Below are positions 8,405-16,790 of a stretch of 64,000 nt of DNA, in pieces. Position 1 is the stretch's first letter. Each line of letters starts with the position of its first letter. Origin of the DNA: Bacillus thuringiensis (GTDB lineage: Bacteria > Bacillota > Bacilli > Bacillales > Bacillaceae_G); assembly GCF_022095615.2 (NCBI RefSeq), contig NZ_CP155559.1:4027501-4091500 (forward strand), read 5' to 3'. The notes below the pieces were generated by a model. It searched no databases, had not been told where the DNA came from, and saw nothing but the letters and a program-made list of their open reading frames with translations. The position numbers and the translations under genes were made by a program.

Positions 8405-9682
8405 TTAACCTTCTGGTTCTGTTTGATTCTGCGCAGTTGCTTGCGTTACAACACTTGTTTTACTCGCATTTCCCTCATCATATTTGACATTTTTAACTGC
8501 AAAATAAATAAGAAAATGTCCTGCACCTAAAATACATAATAAGTAAGGTATACTTTTTTCAGGCGGAAAGAATAGTACAGCACATAAAAAACTTAAAATC
8601 GAGCAAATTCTTCCTGCATTTAACCATAACTCCCGGACAACTACATACTCTACACGCCACTCTCTCGCATTTTTCGCTCTGCCAATAACATCATAAGTCA
8701 TGGACCCGTACGGAACGAGCAAAATTGGGTATGCAATCGCAATACACGCTGCATAAATAAGTAATTTTGCGTATGTAACATTGAATATAACTAAAAATAC
8801 GACAGCATATAAAATAATGCCTCCAAGCAAAATTGCTTTTTTTCGCCATTCTTTCTTTAACATACGAGTAACTAAATAGTAACACACAAATGATACAGCC
8901 GAATTTACTAAGCTATACTTCCCTAATGCGAGCTCGCTATCAGTTGCTAAATACACGTACACTGAAATCACAAAAATAAACGTTCCCTCTCTCAACCCTT
9001 GGAAAAAATGAGCACGTGTAATTCTCCCCCAATTTTTATCAATCTGCCGTTCTTTCAATACTTGTACAATTTCATACCGTCCTTCACATTCTCTCTTAGA
9101 TACAAAAAAACTTAAAATGACAGCAATTGCAAATAACAGTAACGAAAGAAAGAATATGACCGTATAGCCACTCCATTTTTCCATACGTGAAATTGTGTAC
9201 CCAGCTGCTATCGGTCCAATCATGCCAGAGAAGGATGTAAGAAGTCCAAGAAATCCGTTAAAGAAATCTCTTGTTTCTGGTTCTGTAATCTCAAATGTTA
9301 ATAAGTTAAATGCGAGCCAGTAAAAACCATATCCGACTCCTAAAAGAGCCCCCATTAATAAAATATAGTGAGAAGCGCTTTTTCCCGCTACTAAAACAAC
9401 GATAAAAAAAATAGCTAACGTGCCTACACCTATTCGTAACAAGATTGAGCGATCAATACGCTTCGCTAATTTCCCACCTATAAGAAATGTGAGAGGCTGT
9501 AATACAACGCTGGCCAAATTATACAAGCCAAGATTCACATAATTTTGTGTTTGTTTCCATAAATAAATGTTAACAAACGTATTCGATAAAGAAATTGCGA
9601 GCGTGTATAAACCTCCAATAAGGAGCAATAACACTAAATCCCGATTCACTTCAACGTCACCAATTATATGTTTCCACTTCAT
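8405..9682 (-). CDS. yqgE: Major facilitator superfamily transporter (YqgE-like)
   Basis: This 425-residue protein has about 12 hydrophobic segments split by a central loop (about 195-220), as in MFS transporters. The second-loop signature appears as GGKLAKRIDRS (about 71-81). The start at ATG 9682 has GGAG 8 bases upstream; a TTG two codons earlier would be too close to that site. Its place between sodA and pbpA matches B. subtilis yqgE. The substrate is unknown. The end is hydrophilic and rich in T, Q and N. Confidence 0.85.
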   Translation of the reverse strand: MKWKHIIGDVEVNRDLVLLLLIGGLYTLAISLSNTFVNIYLWKQTQNYVNLGLYNLASVVLQPLTFLIGGKLAKRIDRSILLRIGVGTLAIFFIVVLVAGKSASHYILLMGALLGVGYGFYWLAFNLLTFEITEPETRDFFNGFLGLLTSFSGMIGPIAAGYTISRMEKWSGYTVIFFLSLLLFAIAVILSFFVSKRECEGRYEIVQVLKERQIDKNWGRITRAHFFQGLREGTFIFVISVYVYLATDSELALGKYSLVNSAVSFVCYYLVTRMLKKEWRKKAILLGGIILYAVVFLVIFNVTYAKLLIYAACIAIAYPILLVPYGSMTYDVIGRAKNAREWRVEYVVVRELWLNAGRICSILSFLCAVLFFPPEKSIPYLLCILGAGHFLIYFAVKNVKYDEGNASKTSVVTQATAQNQTEPEG

Positions 9683-9752
9683 ACACAACTCTCCTTTACT
9701 TCATGTTCTAGTCTTCCAAAGACAAGCCCAATTATGTAAAAGGAAAGCATAG

Positions 9753-9785
9753 AAAAAAGCTAGGAGAATTCTCCTAGCTTTTTTT
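9753..9785 (-). terminator. Rho-independent terminator of sodA
   Basis: A perfect palindrome of 24 bases (9757-9780) is flanked by A and T runs, just after the sodA stop at 9792. The symmetric runs make it able to act on both strands. Confidence 0.93.
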
Positions 9786-9791
9786 CTATAA

Positions 9792-10403
9792 TTATTTTGC
9801 TTCTTGGTAACGTTTTTCAGCAGCGTTCCAATCTACAACGTTCCAGAATGCACCGATGTAGTCCGGACGACGGTTTTGGTAATTTAAGTAGTAAGCATGT
9901 TCCCAAACATCTAAACCAACAACTGGAGTTTTACCTTCAGTTAAAGGAGAATCTTGGTTTGGCGTGCTTGTTACTTCTAACTCACCATTATTTACTACTA
10001 ACCAAGCCCAACCAGAACCGAAACGAGTTGCGCCAGCTTTTGCGAATTCTTCTTTGAATGCATCGAAGCTACCAAATTTCGCTTCAATTGCAGTTGCAAG
10101 TTCACCTACTGGTTGTCCGCCGCCATTTGGAGATAGGATTGTCCAGAAGAATGTATGGTTAGCATGTCCGCCACCATTGTTACGTACTGCTGTACGGATT
10201 GCTTCTGGTACTTCGTTTAAGTTTGCAACTAATTCTTCTACGCTTTTGTCAGCTAATTCTGCATGACCTTCTAAAGCAGCGTTTAAGTTTGTAATGTACG
10301 TGTTATGGTGTTTTGTATGATGGATGTTCATCGTTTCTTTGTCAAAGTGAGGCTCTAAAGCATCATACGCATAAGGTAAGTTTGGTAATTCGTGTTTTGC
10401 CAT
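9792..10403 (-). CDS. sodA: Superoxide dismutase, manganese type
   Basis: This 203-residue enzyme converts superoxide to oxygen and hydrogen peroxide in the cytoplasm. The four metal ligands are visible: H28 (NIHHTKHH), H83 (HANHTFFW), D165 and H169 (DVWEHAYYL). The length and the GSGWAWL motif (129-135) fit Mn/Fe SODs; manganese is inferred from the Bacillus orthologue. The ATG at 10403 follows GGGAGGAA. It has its own promoter (10455-10482) and terminator, so it is monocistronic. Confidence 0.97.
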   Translation of the reverse strand: MAKHELPNLPYAYDALEPHFDKETMNIHHTKHHNTYITNLNAALEGHAELADKSVEELVANLNEVPEAIRTAVRNNGGGHANHTFFWTILSPNGGGQPVGELATAIEAKFGSFDAFKEEFAKAGATRFGSGWAWLVVNNGELEVTSTPNQDSPLTEGKTPVVGLDVWEHAYYLNYQNRRPDYIGAFWNVVDWNAAEKRYQEAK

Positions 10404-10454
10404 TGTTATATTCCTCCCAGTTTATGTATTGCCACTTAAGTGACATACAACTTC

Positions 10455-10482
10455 ATTCTACCCTAATTGCCATAGGGTGCAA
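10455..10482 (-). promoter_or_regulatory. sigma-A promoter of sodA
   Basis: On the minus strand TTGCAC (10477-10482) and TAGAAT (10455-10460) are separated by 16 bases, about 50 bases upstream of the start codon. A palindrome CACTTAAGTG (10433-10442) lies in the leader. Confidence 0.75.
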
Positions 10483-10561
10483 ACAAATAAATCACATTGT
10501 CTTGCTATCATTAACGTAGCAAAAATCCCACTTCTTTTCAATTAAAATGCTCATATATTCC

Positions 10562-10592
10562 GTAAAAAAAGCTCCCTTCTACAAGGAAGCTT
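10562..10592 (-). terminator. Terminator downstream of tRNA gene
   Basis: Arms 10569-10578 and 10583-10592 pair over 10 bp with one G-U, followed on the minus strand by seven T. It lies about 33 bases beyond the tRNA 3' end. Confidence 0.85.
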
Positions 10593-10624
10593 CCCGCTGA
10601 CATAATAAACATGTGAAATGGATA

Positions 10625-10698
10625 TGGACCCTGTAGGACTCGAACCTACGACCGGACGGTTATGAGCCGTCTGCTCTAACCAGCTGAGCTAAGGGTCC
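10625..10698 (-). tRNA. tRNA with CAU anticodon, probably tRNA-Ile2 (lysidine type)
   Basis: The minus strand folds as a 74-base cloverleaf: a GGACCCT/AGGGTCC acceptor stem, TAGCTCAGCTGGTTAGAGC D arm, GACGG-CTCATAA-CCGTC anticodon arm and GTAGG-TTCGAGT-CCTAC T arm, with discriminator A. CCA is not encoded (TAT follows). CAU could mean Met or Ile2. The acceptor pairs C4-G69 and C5-G68, and overall likeness to known Bacillus tRNA-Ile(CAU), favour Ile2, which TilS would modify to read AUA. It stands alone between sodA and yqgB. Confidence 0.85.
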
Positions 10699-10879
10699 AC
10701 AATTATGTATGTAACAACATATCAAATAAAGGAATTCCTATCAGATATATCCTTTAAGAAATGTAAGATAAATTTACCATATGGAAAAGAAAAGTGTCAA
10801 TTGTATTTTTCTCATATAAAAGAAGAAAATTAATAAAAAGAAATTTAGTTATCTCCACTATATGTAAATATAATATATC

Positions 10880-10909
10880 TTGAGATTCTCTAGATTCCTA
10901 CGTTACAAT
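10880..10909 (+). promoter_or_regulatory. sigma-A-like promoter of yqgB
   Basis: TTGAGA (10880-10885) and TACAAT (10904-10909) are separated by 18 bases. The start codon at 10941 lies about 30 bases downstream. Confidence 0.6.
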
Positions 10910-10940
10910 GATTTTATACATACATAAAGGAAGTGAATCT

Positions 10941-11699
10941 ATGTCCATATTTACCCAATTAGCAAAAAGCGTATATTCGCCTAAAGATATGGCGCTATTC
11001 CGTTTTCAAAAAATCGGAAAAACCATTTTGTATATTATGCTACTTTGTCTAATCACTACTATTCCAAGAACATTCTTTTACGGTAGCTTTATTCAAGATA
11101 GTGTTACCATGGTAAATCAAGCAATTGAAAAAGATTTACCTGATTTTAAAATCGAAAACGGTGAACTAAAAGCAGATATTGAACAACCTATTCTAAAGGA
11201 AGAGGGAGATGCTCTTTTCGTATTTGATCCAAATACAACAGATATAGAAACATATCAAAACAAAACTGGTTTATTTATTTTAAAAGATAAAGTAGTTTCT
11301 ATAGGAAATGGTCAAACACAAACATACTCCTATAATGATTTATTAGGGACATCTCTTGAGAAGAAAGATTTGCAAGATTTCATTTCTGTATTCGATAGTA
11401 TTTATCCAATTTTACTAGCTGTTATCGGCGTGTTAGTATACCTATTCCAATTGTTTATTACTTTCTTAGGAATTACTTTACTTGCATTTATAGGTTCTGC
11501 TATGAGCGGTCAACGTAAATTATCTTATAAGCAAGTATGGACATTAACTGCATACAGCTACACAATTCCAACAATCTTCTTTATGATTATGGATCTATTC
11601 AAAATTGTTGTACCTGGTTCAACATTCATTTATATCGCAGTTGTTTTAATTGTTCTTTACTTAACGATTAAAGAAGTTCCAAAACCGAAAGAAAAATAA
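10941..11699 (+). CDS. yqgB: DUF1189 family membrane protein (YqgB-like)
   Basis: This 252-residue protein has an N-terminal amphipathic stretch, one membrane segment (about 27-47), an extracytoplasmic part of about 100 residues and three or more C-terminal membrane segments. It ends in KEVPKPKEK. The pattern fits the DUF1189 family, which includes B. subtilis YqgB at the same position. The function is unknown. ATG 10941 is preceded by AAAGGAAGTG; an earlier ATG at 10908 lies within the -10 region of the promoter and is unlikely. B. subtilis yqgC, expected between yqgB and sodA, is absent; a tRNA gene is there instead. Confidence 0.8.
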   Translation: MSIFTQLAKSVYSPKDMALFRFQKIGKTILYIMLLCLITTIPRTFFYGSFIQDSVTMVNQAIEKDLPDFKIENGELKADIEQPILKEEGDALFVFDPNTTDIETYQNKTGLFILKDKVVSIGNGQTQTYSYNDLLGTSLEKKDLQDFISVFDSIYPILLAVIGVLVYLFQLFITFLGITLLAFIGSAMSGQRKLSYKQVWTLTAYSYTIPTIFFMIMDLFKIVVPGSTFIYIAVVLIVLYLTIKEVPKPKEK

Positions 11700-11703
11700 G
11701 AAC

Positions 11704-11735
11704 GAAAAAAATGCCTAAATAGGCATTTTTTTTTT
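11704..11735 (+). terminator. Rho-independent terminator of yqgB
   Basis: A 9-bp stem (11708-11716 and 11721-11729) with AAAT loop is followed by ten T. It lies 5 bases after the stop. Confidence 0.93.
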
Positions 11736-11771
11736 GGACAAGCATATATTCCTAGCAAAGGAGTGAAGAAT

Positions 11772-12137
11772 ATGAAGAGATTAGGTATATTCTTATTCGT
11801 GCTTGTTCTTGGTTATATATTTTATTACGATATAAAAATCGGCACTTTACCGATGTTAAGTTCATATAAAAAAACAACCGCTGCCCAAACAATAAAACAA
11901 GAAAGCACAGATACAAAACAAAATAAAGAGAACAAAGCAGAAAAAGAAACAGATGTCACTTATAAAACAATTGAAGTCAAAACAGGTGAGACAGTTCTTT
12001 CTATTACCGAACAAATTAACAAGAAAAAAATCCCTTCCATTGAGAAGGTAATTGATGACTTTAAACAACTAAACAAAAGTACATCTGCTACAAAAATACA
12101 AATTGGAAAGTCTTATAAATTCCCGTTATATCAATAA
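11772..12137 (+). CDS. yqfZ: Membrane-anchored LysM-like protein (YqfZ-like)
   Basis: This 121-residue protein has one N-terminal membrane anchor (about 3-22) and a charged linker rich in K, E and T. Its C-terminal domain of about 50 residues has the LysM pattern: IEVKTGETVLSITEQIN, then LNKSTSATKIQIGKSYKFPLY. It probably binds peptidoglycan on the outer face of the membrane. ATG 11772 is used because AAAGGAG ends 8 bases upstream; an in-frame GTG at 11763 overlaps that site. The position beside ispG matches B. subtilis yqfZ. The role is not established. Confidence 0.75.
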   Translation: MKRLGIFLFVLVLGYIFYYDIKIGTLPMLSSYKKTTAAQTIKQESTDTKQNKENKAEKETDVTYKTIEVKTGETVLSITEQINKKKIPSIEKVIDDFKQLNKSTSATKIQIGKSYKFPLYQ

Positions 12138-12152
12138 GCAATCACTTAATCC

Positions 12153-12182
12153 TTGTCAATTACATAAAGGCGCTGATACAAT
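12153..12182 (+). promoter_or_regulatory. sigma-A-like promoter of ispG
   Basis: TTGTCA (12153-12158) and TACAAT (12177-12182) have an 18-base spacer. Transcription would start near 12190 and give a leader of about 100 bases. Confidence 0.6.
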
Positions 12183-12191
12183 AGTAAAAGT

Positions 12192-12212
12192 GAAACCGAG
12201 CACTTCGGTTTC
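12192..12212 (+). other. Hairpin at the start of the ispG leader
   Basis: A perfect 8-bp stem (12192-12199 and 12205-12212) with a 5-base loop lies immediately after the inferred transcription start. It has no U tract, so it looks more like a 5' leader structure than a terminator for yqfZ. Confidence 0.45.
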
Positions 12213-12292
12213 TATAGCCCTGTATCACGTATACTATCATTGATATGTGGGACTAAATAAGAAACTTCTTTTATAAGGAGAGCGATCTATTC

Positions 12293-13417
12293 GTGAATGA
12301 AATGACTCATCGTACAAAAACACGTCCAGTTAAAGTCGGTAATTTAACAATTGGCGGTAATAATGAATTAATTATACAAAGTATGACAACAACAAAAACA
12401 CATGATGTTGAAGCAACAGTTGCTGAAATTAAACGTTTAGAAGAAGCTGGCTGTCAAGTCGTTCGTGTTGCTGTTCCAGACGAACGCGCAGCAAATGCTA
12501 TTGCTGATATTAAAAAACAAATCAACATTCCACTTGTTGCTGATATTCATTTTGATTATCGCCTTGCTTTAAAAGCAATTGAAGGTGGCATTGATAAAGT
12601 ACGTATCAATCCAGGTAACATTGGTCGTCGCCATAAAGTAGAAGCTGTTGTAAATGCAGCGAAAGAACGCGGTATTCCAATCCGTATCGGTGTAAACGCA
12701 GGTTCATTAGAGCGTCACATTTTAGAAAAGTACGGATACCCAACTGCAGATGGTATGGTCGAGAGTGCCCTACATCACATTAAAATTTTAGAGGACTTAG
12801 ATTTCCACGATATTATCGTATCTATGAAAGCCTCTGATGTTAACTTAGCAATTGAAGCATATGAAAAAGCTGCTCGTGCTTTTGATTACCCATTACATTT
12901 AGGTATTACAGAATCTGGAACATTATTTGCCGGAACTGTAAAAAGTGCCGCTGGTCTTGGAGCAATCTTAAATAAAGGCATCGGAAATACACTACGTATT
13001 TCATTAAGTGCTGACCCAGTTGAAGAAGTAAAAGTTGCGCGTGAGCTATTAAAGTCATTCGGCCTTGCATCTAATGCAGCAACACTTATTTCTTGTCCAA
13101 CTTGCGGTCGTATTGAAATCGATTTAATTAGCATCGCTAACGAGGTAGAAGAATACATCTCTACACTAAAAGTACCAATTAAAGTTGCAGTACTTGGCTG
13201 CGCTGTAAACGGTCCTGGTGAAGCTCGTGAAGCTGATATCGGTATCGCCGGTGCACGTGGAGAAGGATTATTATTCCGTAAAGGGCAAGTTGTTCGTAAA
13301 GTACCAGAAGAAATCATGGTAGAAGAACTGAAAAAAGAAATCGACGTAATTGCTGCTGAAATGGCTGCTGAACGAGAAAAAGAAAAAGAAAAAGAAAAAG
13401 AAACACAAGAACAATAA
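12293..13417 (+). CDS. ispG: 4-hydroxy-3-methylbut-2-en-1-yl diphosphate synthase IspG (GcpE)
   Basis: This 374-residue iron-sulfur enzyme converts MEcPP to HMBPP in the MEP isoprenoid pathway. The [4Fe-4S] ligands are C268 and C271 (SCPTCGR), C303 ([10 protein letters not shown]) and E310. The start is GTG at 12293, with AAGGAG 12 bases upstream; an ATG three codons later is also possible. The C-terminus is an unusual acidic-basic tail of E-K pairs, encoded by GAAAAA hexamers, beyond the usual end of the enzyme. It lies about 7 kb from ispH, the next enzyme in the pathway. Confidence 0.96.
   Translation: MNEMTHRTKTRPVKVGNLTIGGNNELIIQSMTTTKTHDVEATVAEIKRLEEAGCQVVRVAVPDERAANAIADIKKQINIPLVADIHFDYRLALKAIEGGIDKVRINPGNIGRRHKVEAVVNAAKERGIPIRIGVNAGSLERHILEKYGYPTADGMVESALHHIKILEDLDFHDIIVSMKASDVNLAIEAYEKAARAFDYPLHLGITESGTLFAGTVKSAAGLGAILNKGIGNTLRISLSADPVEEVKVARELLKSFGLASNAATLISCPTCGRIEIDLISIANEVEEYISTLKVPIKVAVLGCAVNGPGEAREADIGIAGARGEGLLFRKGQVVRKVPEEIMVEELKKEIDVIAAEMAAEREKEKEKEKETQEQ
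13374..13410 (+). repeat. GAAAAA hexanucleotide tandem repeat in ispG
   Basis: About five units of GAAAAA run in frame and encode alternating E-K pairs at the IspG C-terminus. Such a short tandem array is prone to slippage in steps of two residues. Confidence 0.8.
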
Positions 13418-13458
13418 AAAGAAGGTTGCCCACAAATATTGTGGCAACCTTCTTTTTT
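13416..13458 (+). terminator. Terminator of ispG (bidirectional form)
   Basis: Arms 13421-13429 and 13444-13452 pair perfectly around an inner CACAA/TTGTG stem, flanked by A and T runs. Confidence 0.9.
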
Positions 13459-13461
13459 ACG

Positions 13462-13495
13462 TAAAAAAAGCTCGTCAGTTGTGTAACCGACGAGT
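13462..13495 (-). terminator. Terminator of zur
   Basis: On the minus strand a 10-bp stem (13471-13480 and 13485-13494, one G-U) precedes a run of seven T. It lies directly after the zur stop at 13498. Confidence 0.85.
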
Positions 13496-13497
13496 TC

Positions 13498-13911
13498 TTA
13501 TTTTGCACATTTTGGACAACGGCCGTATATTTCAAACTTATGACCAGTTACTTCATAACCGTTAAAATCTTTATTCATAAAATCCATCGGGCAGGAAGTA
13601 ATCTCTTTCGTCCCCCCACAATCTAAACAAATAAAATGATGATGATGTTCCATAATAGAACATGTAAAACGAAAATGTTTTTCACCATTTAATTCCGTTT
13701 GCTCCAAAACACCGATTTCAGCAAACACCGTTAAGTTACGATAAATCGTATCAAAGCTAAGACCTGGATAATCATCCTTCATATGCTCTAAAACGTCTTT
13801 CGCCGTTAAATAACGATTGTGAGCTGCAAATAACCTGAGCATTTCTTCCCTTTTCCCAGTATGTTTGTATCCTTTATCTTTCATTAGGCGTAAAGCTTCT
13901 GTTAGATTCAT
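13498..13911 (-). CDS. zur: Fur-family zinc uptake regulator Zur
   Basis: This 137-residue regulator has an N-terminal winged helix (about 8-75) and a C-terminal metal-binding domain. It carries two structural zinc CxxC pairs (C95-C98 and C132-C135) and an HHHH run (89-92). With zinc bound it would repress zinc uptake genes. The assignment to Zur, rather than Fur or PerR, rests on its place directly downstream of znuC-znuB and the Zur-type box before that operon. ATG 13911 was chosen since it gives the usual N-terminus MNLTEAL; a longer frame would overlap znuB further. It ends the operon and so would regulate itself. Confidence 0.9.
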   Translation of the reverse strand: MNLTEALRLMKDKGYKHTGKREEMLRLFAAHNRYLTAKDVLEHMKDDYPGLSFDTIYRNLTVFAEIGVLEQTELNGEKHFRFTCSIMEHHHHFICLDCGGTKEITSCPMDFMNKDFNGYEVTGHKFEIYGRCPKCAK

Positions 13912-13924
13912 ATCTATCCCTACT

Positions 13925-14758
13925 TTATGCAGTTTTTTTCTTTTTCCATAAAATCGCACCAATTAAAATAAGAACTGCTATCATAACAATTGTACCACCT
14001 GGCGCTAGATCAAGTTGATATGAAGCAAACATTCCACCAATTACTGCAATTTCACCAAATAAAATGGAAAAGAAAATTGTTTGTTTAAATCCATTCGCAA
14101 TACGAATACTTGCTGCAACTGGTAACGTCATTAATGATGATACGAGAAGAACCCCTACTACACGCATTGATACTGCAATGACAAGAGCAACCAATATAAT
14201 GAAAATAAAATGAATCCACTTTGCACTCAAACCGGTTGATACAGCATATTCCTCATCAAACGATAGTAAAAATAACTCTTTGTATAATAAAGTAATCGTT
14301 ACAATAACAACAATTGCTACAATGCCGATGATTATTAAATCTGTACTTGTTACAGCACTTACACTCCCAAATAAATAACTAAATAAATCAGTGTTAAATC
14401 CATTTGCAAGTGATATAAAGATAACCCCAATCCCCATTCCTGCTGAAAGAATAATCGGAATTGCTAATTCTTGATAATGTTTATATACAGTACGTAATTT
14501 TTCAATTAGTAACGCCCCACCAATAGAAAAAATCATTCCCATATATAACGGATTTAAAAATCCTCCTGTGAAAATTGTTTTTTCTAGTAGTAAACTTGCA
14601 GCAATACCCGATAATGTCACATGACTTAATGCATCCGCAATAAGCGACATACGGCGAATGACAACAAATACACCGATAAGCGGTGCAACAAGTCCTATTA
14701 AAATTCCTGCATATAAAGAGTTACGTAAAAAGTCATATTGTAAAAAATCTTGTATCAT
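13925..14758 (-). CDS. znuB: Zinc ABC transporter permease ZnuB
   Basis: This 277-residue protein has about eight hydrophobic segments and belongs to the ABC-3 (manganese/zinc) permease family. Conserved features are [25 protein letters not shown] (about 28-52) and a short KKKK-type basic end. It forms the membrane channel for zinc. ATG 14758 overlaps the znuC stop by one base (TAATG), so translation is coupled. No znuA-type binding protein gene is adjacent; it must be encoded elsewhere. Confidence 0.92.
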   Translation of the reverse strand: MIQDFLQYDFLRNSLYAGILIGLVAPLIGVFVVIRRMSLIADALSHVTLSGIAASLLLEKTIFTGGFLNPLYMGMIFSIGGALLIEKLRTVYKHYQELAIPIILSAGMGIGVIFISLANGFNTDLFSYLFGSVSAVTSTDLIIIGIVAIVVIVTITLLYKELFLLSFDEEYAVSTGLSAKWIHFIFIILVALVIAVSMRVVGVLLVSSLMTLPVAASIRIANGFKQTIFFSILFGEIAVIGGMFASYQLDLAPGGTIVMIAVLILIGAILWKKKKTA

Positions 14759-15522
14759 TATATCCTCCCGTGATGCTCGTGTTCTAAACGATGAACATGA
14801 TGTCCATATAAGACGGACATTTCTGCATCTTCTAACTCTCGGAACTTCTCTACATTTCCATGGAAATGTAGATGTTGGTTTAAGCATGCAACATGTGTTA
14901 CCTTCTCTGTAACAGCTCCCATATCATGAGTAACGAGAATTAATGTGATTCCTAACCTTTTGTTTAAATCCTCTAATATCTCATAAAAACTTTCAACATT
15001 CTTCACATCGATTCCAACAGTGGGCTCGTCCAAAATAAGTAATTCAGGATCACTAACGAGCGCACGAGCAATAAATACACGCTGTTGTTGTCCACCAGAA
15101 AGTTCTCCGATATTGCGCCCTTGAAACGCACTCATCCCTACATCAGCAATCGCTTTTTCTACTTTTTCCTTATCGTTTTTCGTAAAAAAGCGAAACAGCC
15201 CTTTTTTCGAAACGAGTCCCATTGATACAACTTCAAAAACAGTGGCCGGAAAACCAGAATTAAAGCTATTTGCCTTTTGCGACACATAACCAACTTTGTT
15301 CCATTCTTTAAACTTCTTACTATCAACACCAAACAAACGAATACTTCCCTGTTTTGGCTTTAAAACGCCTAATAAACATTTTAGCAAAGTTGATTTTCCA
15401 GAGCCATTTGGCCCAACTAAACCTAAAAAAGCTCCCTTCGGAACTTGCAAATTAATATCTTCTAACACATTTCGATCTTCATATCGAAATGACAATCCTT
15501 CTATTTCTAATATATTATTCAT
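14758..15522 (-). CDS. znuC: Zinc ABC transporter ATP-binding protein ZnuC
   Basis: This 254-residue ATPase shows Walker A GPNGSGKS (37-44), signature LSGGQ (141-145) and Walker B LLILDE (161-166), and energises zinc import through ZnuB. Its C-terminal 16 residues hold six histidines (YGHHVHRLEHEHHGRI), a possible zinc-binding tail. It is the first gene after the Zur box and promoter at 15543-15601. Manganese transporters belong to the same family, but the neighbouring Zur argues for zinc. Confidence 0.93.
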   Translation of the reverse strand: MNNILEIEGLSFRYEDRNVLEDINLQVPKGAFLGLVGPNGSGKSTLLKCLLGVLKPKQGSIRLFGVDSKKFKEWNKVGYVSQKANSFNSGFPATVFEVVSMGLVSKKGLFRFFTKNDKEKVEKAIADVGMSAFQGRNIGELSGGQQQRVFIARALVSDPELLILDEPTVGIDVKNVESFYEILEDLNKRLGITLILVTHDMGAVTEKVTHVACLNQHLHFHGNVEKFRELEDAEMSVLYGHHVHRLEHEHHGRI

Positions 15523-15542
15523 AGCATCTCACCTATTTTAAT

Positions 15543-15557
15543 TCAGAATGATTCCGA
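15543..15557 (-). promoter_or_regulatory. Zur-type operator before znuC
   Basis: A 7-1-7 inverted repeat, on the minus strand TCGGAAT-C-ATTCTGA with one mismatch between arms, resembles the Bacillus Zur box (TCGTAAT-N-ATTACGA). It lies just downstream of the -10, in position to block transcription. Confidence 0.7.
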
Positions 15558-15572
15558 TTTATATCTATTTGA

Positions 15573-15601
15573 ATTATAGTACAGCTTATTATAGTTGTAA
15601 A
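15573..15601 (-). promoter_or_regulatory. sigma-A promoter of znuC-znuB-zur
   Basis: On the minus strand TTTACA (15596-15601) and TATAAT (15573-15578) are separated by exactly 17 bases. The Zur-type box follows 15 bases later. Confidence 0.8.
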
Positions 15602-15654
15602 CCAATCTGCCTAAAATATATCAATTTTTTCAAGAAACCTTATTATTATAACAA

Positions 15655-15679
15655 AAAGCAGAGAAAAATCCTCTGCTTT
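15655..15679 (-). terminator. Hairpin terminator downstream of yqfU
   Basis: A perfect 9-bp stem (15655-15663 and 15671-15679) is followed on the minus strand by TTGTTATAA. It lies about 85 bases after the yqfU stop, beyond a repeat copy. Confidence 0.7.
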
Positions 15680-15693
15680 CGAAAAATATTCCT

Positions 15694-15777
15694 ATAAAAT
15701 GAAACCTTAATCAGATGAGGCTATCCCCTAACGATTAGCGAGGGCTTTTACTGGATAAATTTTCTAGTGGATAGCCG
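15694..15777 (+). repeat. bcr-like dispersed repeat, copy C
   Basis: It starts ATAAAATGAAACCTTAATCAG, like copies A and F, and continues with GATTAGCGAGGGCTTTTACTGG and GTGGATAGCCG, segments typical of the family. Its end overlaps the last codons of yqfU (stop at 15764). Confidence 0.6.
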
Positions 15778-16642
15778 ATTTAAACTTGCCACCATTTGTC
15801 TCTTGTGTATTCATAATCGTAACAAACGCATTCGCATCAATTTCATACACAATTGATTTTAACTTTGTCACTTCCAGACGCGTTACAACTGCATAAATAA
15901 CTTCTTTTTCTTTATCCGTGTAACCGCCTTTCGCTACAAGCTTTGTAGTTCCACGACCAAGACGATGCAAAATCGCATTTGATACTTCCTCATATTGATC
16001 TGATACAATTAAAACTGCTTTCGTTTCATCTAAGCCTTGAATGACTGTATCAATTGTTTTGAATGCGATATAGTACGTCATAACAGAATACATAGCTTGC
16101 TCAACACCAAATACAAATGCTGCCCATGCAAAAATAAATAAGTTCACAAACATTACAAATTCGCCAACAGAGAAAGGTAATTTCTTCGTTAATAAAATAC
16201 CCATAATTTCTGTTCCATCCATTGATCCACCATGGCGAATAACGAGCCCTACACCAAGACCTAAAATAAGACCACCAAACACTGTCGCTAAAATCGGCTC
16301 TGTTGTAAATGGCGGCACAGCATGTAACGTTGATTCAATAAACGCTAAAGCTACAATACCGAACGCTGAAGATAGCATGAACGTTTTTCCGATTTGCTTA
16401 TAACCCGAATACATAAATGGGATATTGAGAATAACGACTAAAGTAGAGAAACTTAACCACCAAATATTAGGAGTAAGATAATCTAACATAAGAGAAATAC
16501 CAATAATTCCACCATCAATAATTTTATTTGGCATTAAAAATAGTTCAATCGCTACCGCTGCGCATGCTGCTCCAAAAATAATCATAACTAAACGATAAAT
16601 AAGATGGATAACACTTTCTTTTCGATGTTGCTTCTGCTCCAT
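15764..16642 (-). CDS. yqfU: YitT-family membrane protein (YqfU-like)
   Basis: This 292-residue protein has five to six membrane segments (about 14-185) with the family pattern [18 protein letters not shown] and [14 protein letters not shown] soluble C-terminal DUF2179 domain follows (about 215-285), containing [16 protein letters not shown]. It resembles B. subtilis YqfU, which sits next to zur there as well. Function is not established; transport or membrane homeostasis has been proposed for the family. The final codons overlap a repeat copy, so the C-terminus FKSAIH may have been reshaped by it. Confidence 0.88.
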   Translation of the reverse strand: MEQKQHRKESVIHLIYRLVMIIFGAACAAVAIELFLMPNKIIDGGIIGISLMLDYLTPNIWWLSFSTLVVILNIPFMYSGYKQIGKTFMLSSAFGIVALAFIESTLHAVPPFTTEPILATVFGGLILGLGVGLVIRHGGSMDGTEIMGILLTKKLPFSVGEFVMFVNLFIFAWAAFVFGVEQAMYSVMTYYIAFKTIDTVIQGLDETKAVLIVSDQYEEVSNAILHRLGRGTTKLVAKGGYTDKEKEVIYAVVTRLEVTKLKSIVYEIDANAFVTIMNTQETNGGKFKSAIH

Positions 16643-16694
16643 AAGTCCTCCCTATACTCTTTTTCTATGGTTTTGTCCTTATATTATAACATAC

Positions 16695-16720
16695 GCTTCT
16701 TTTTCTCATGAAAAAGAAGC
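16695..16720. repeat. Perfect 10-bp inverted repeat between yqfU and yqfT
   Basis: Arms 16695-16704 and 16711-16720 (GCTTCTTTTT / AAAAAGAAGC) enclose a 6-base spacer in the divergent intergenic region. A minus-strand TATAAT (16682-16687) lies 7 bases away, so the palindrome covers the likely -35 of yqfU. It may be an operator. Confidence 0.5.
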
Positions 16721-16790
16721 TCTATACGAATATGTACAAGCTACGTACTCATATATTTCGATAGAAGAACATGTGAAGGAGGATAACTCG

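Noticed and set aside
12886..13317. 143-codon minus-strand frame inside ispG
   Set aside because: Shadow of the conserved ispG frame; composition reflects codon bias of the plus strand.
13350..13565. Lysine-rich plus-strand frame over the ispG end
   Set aside because: It comes from reading the GAAAAA repeat and the terminator in another frame; no start signal.
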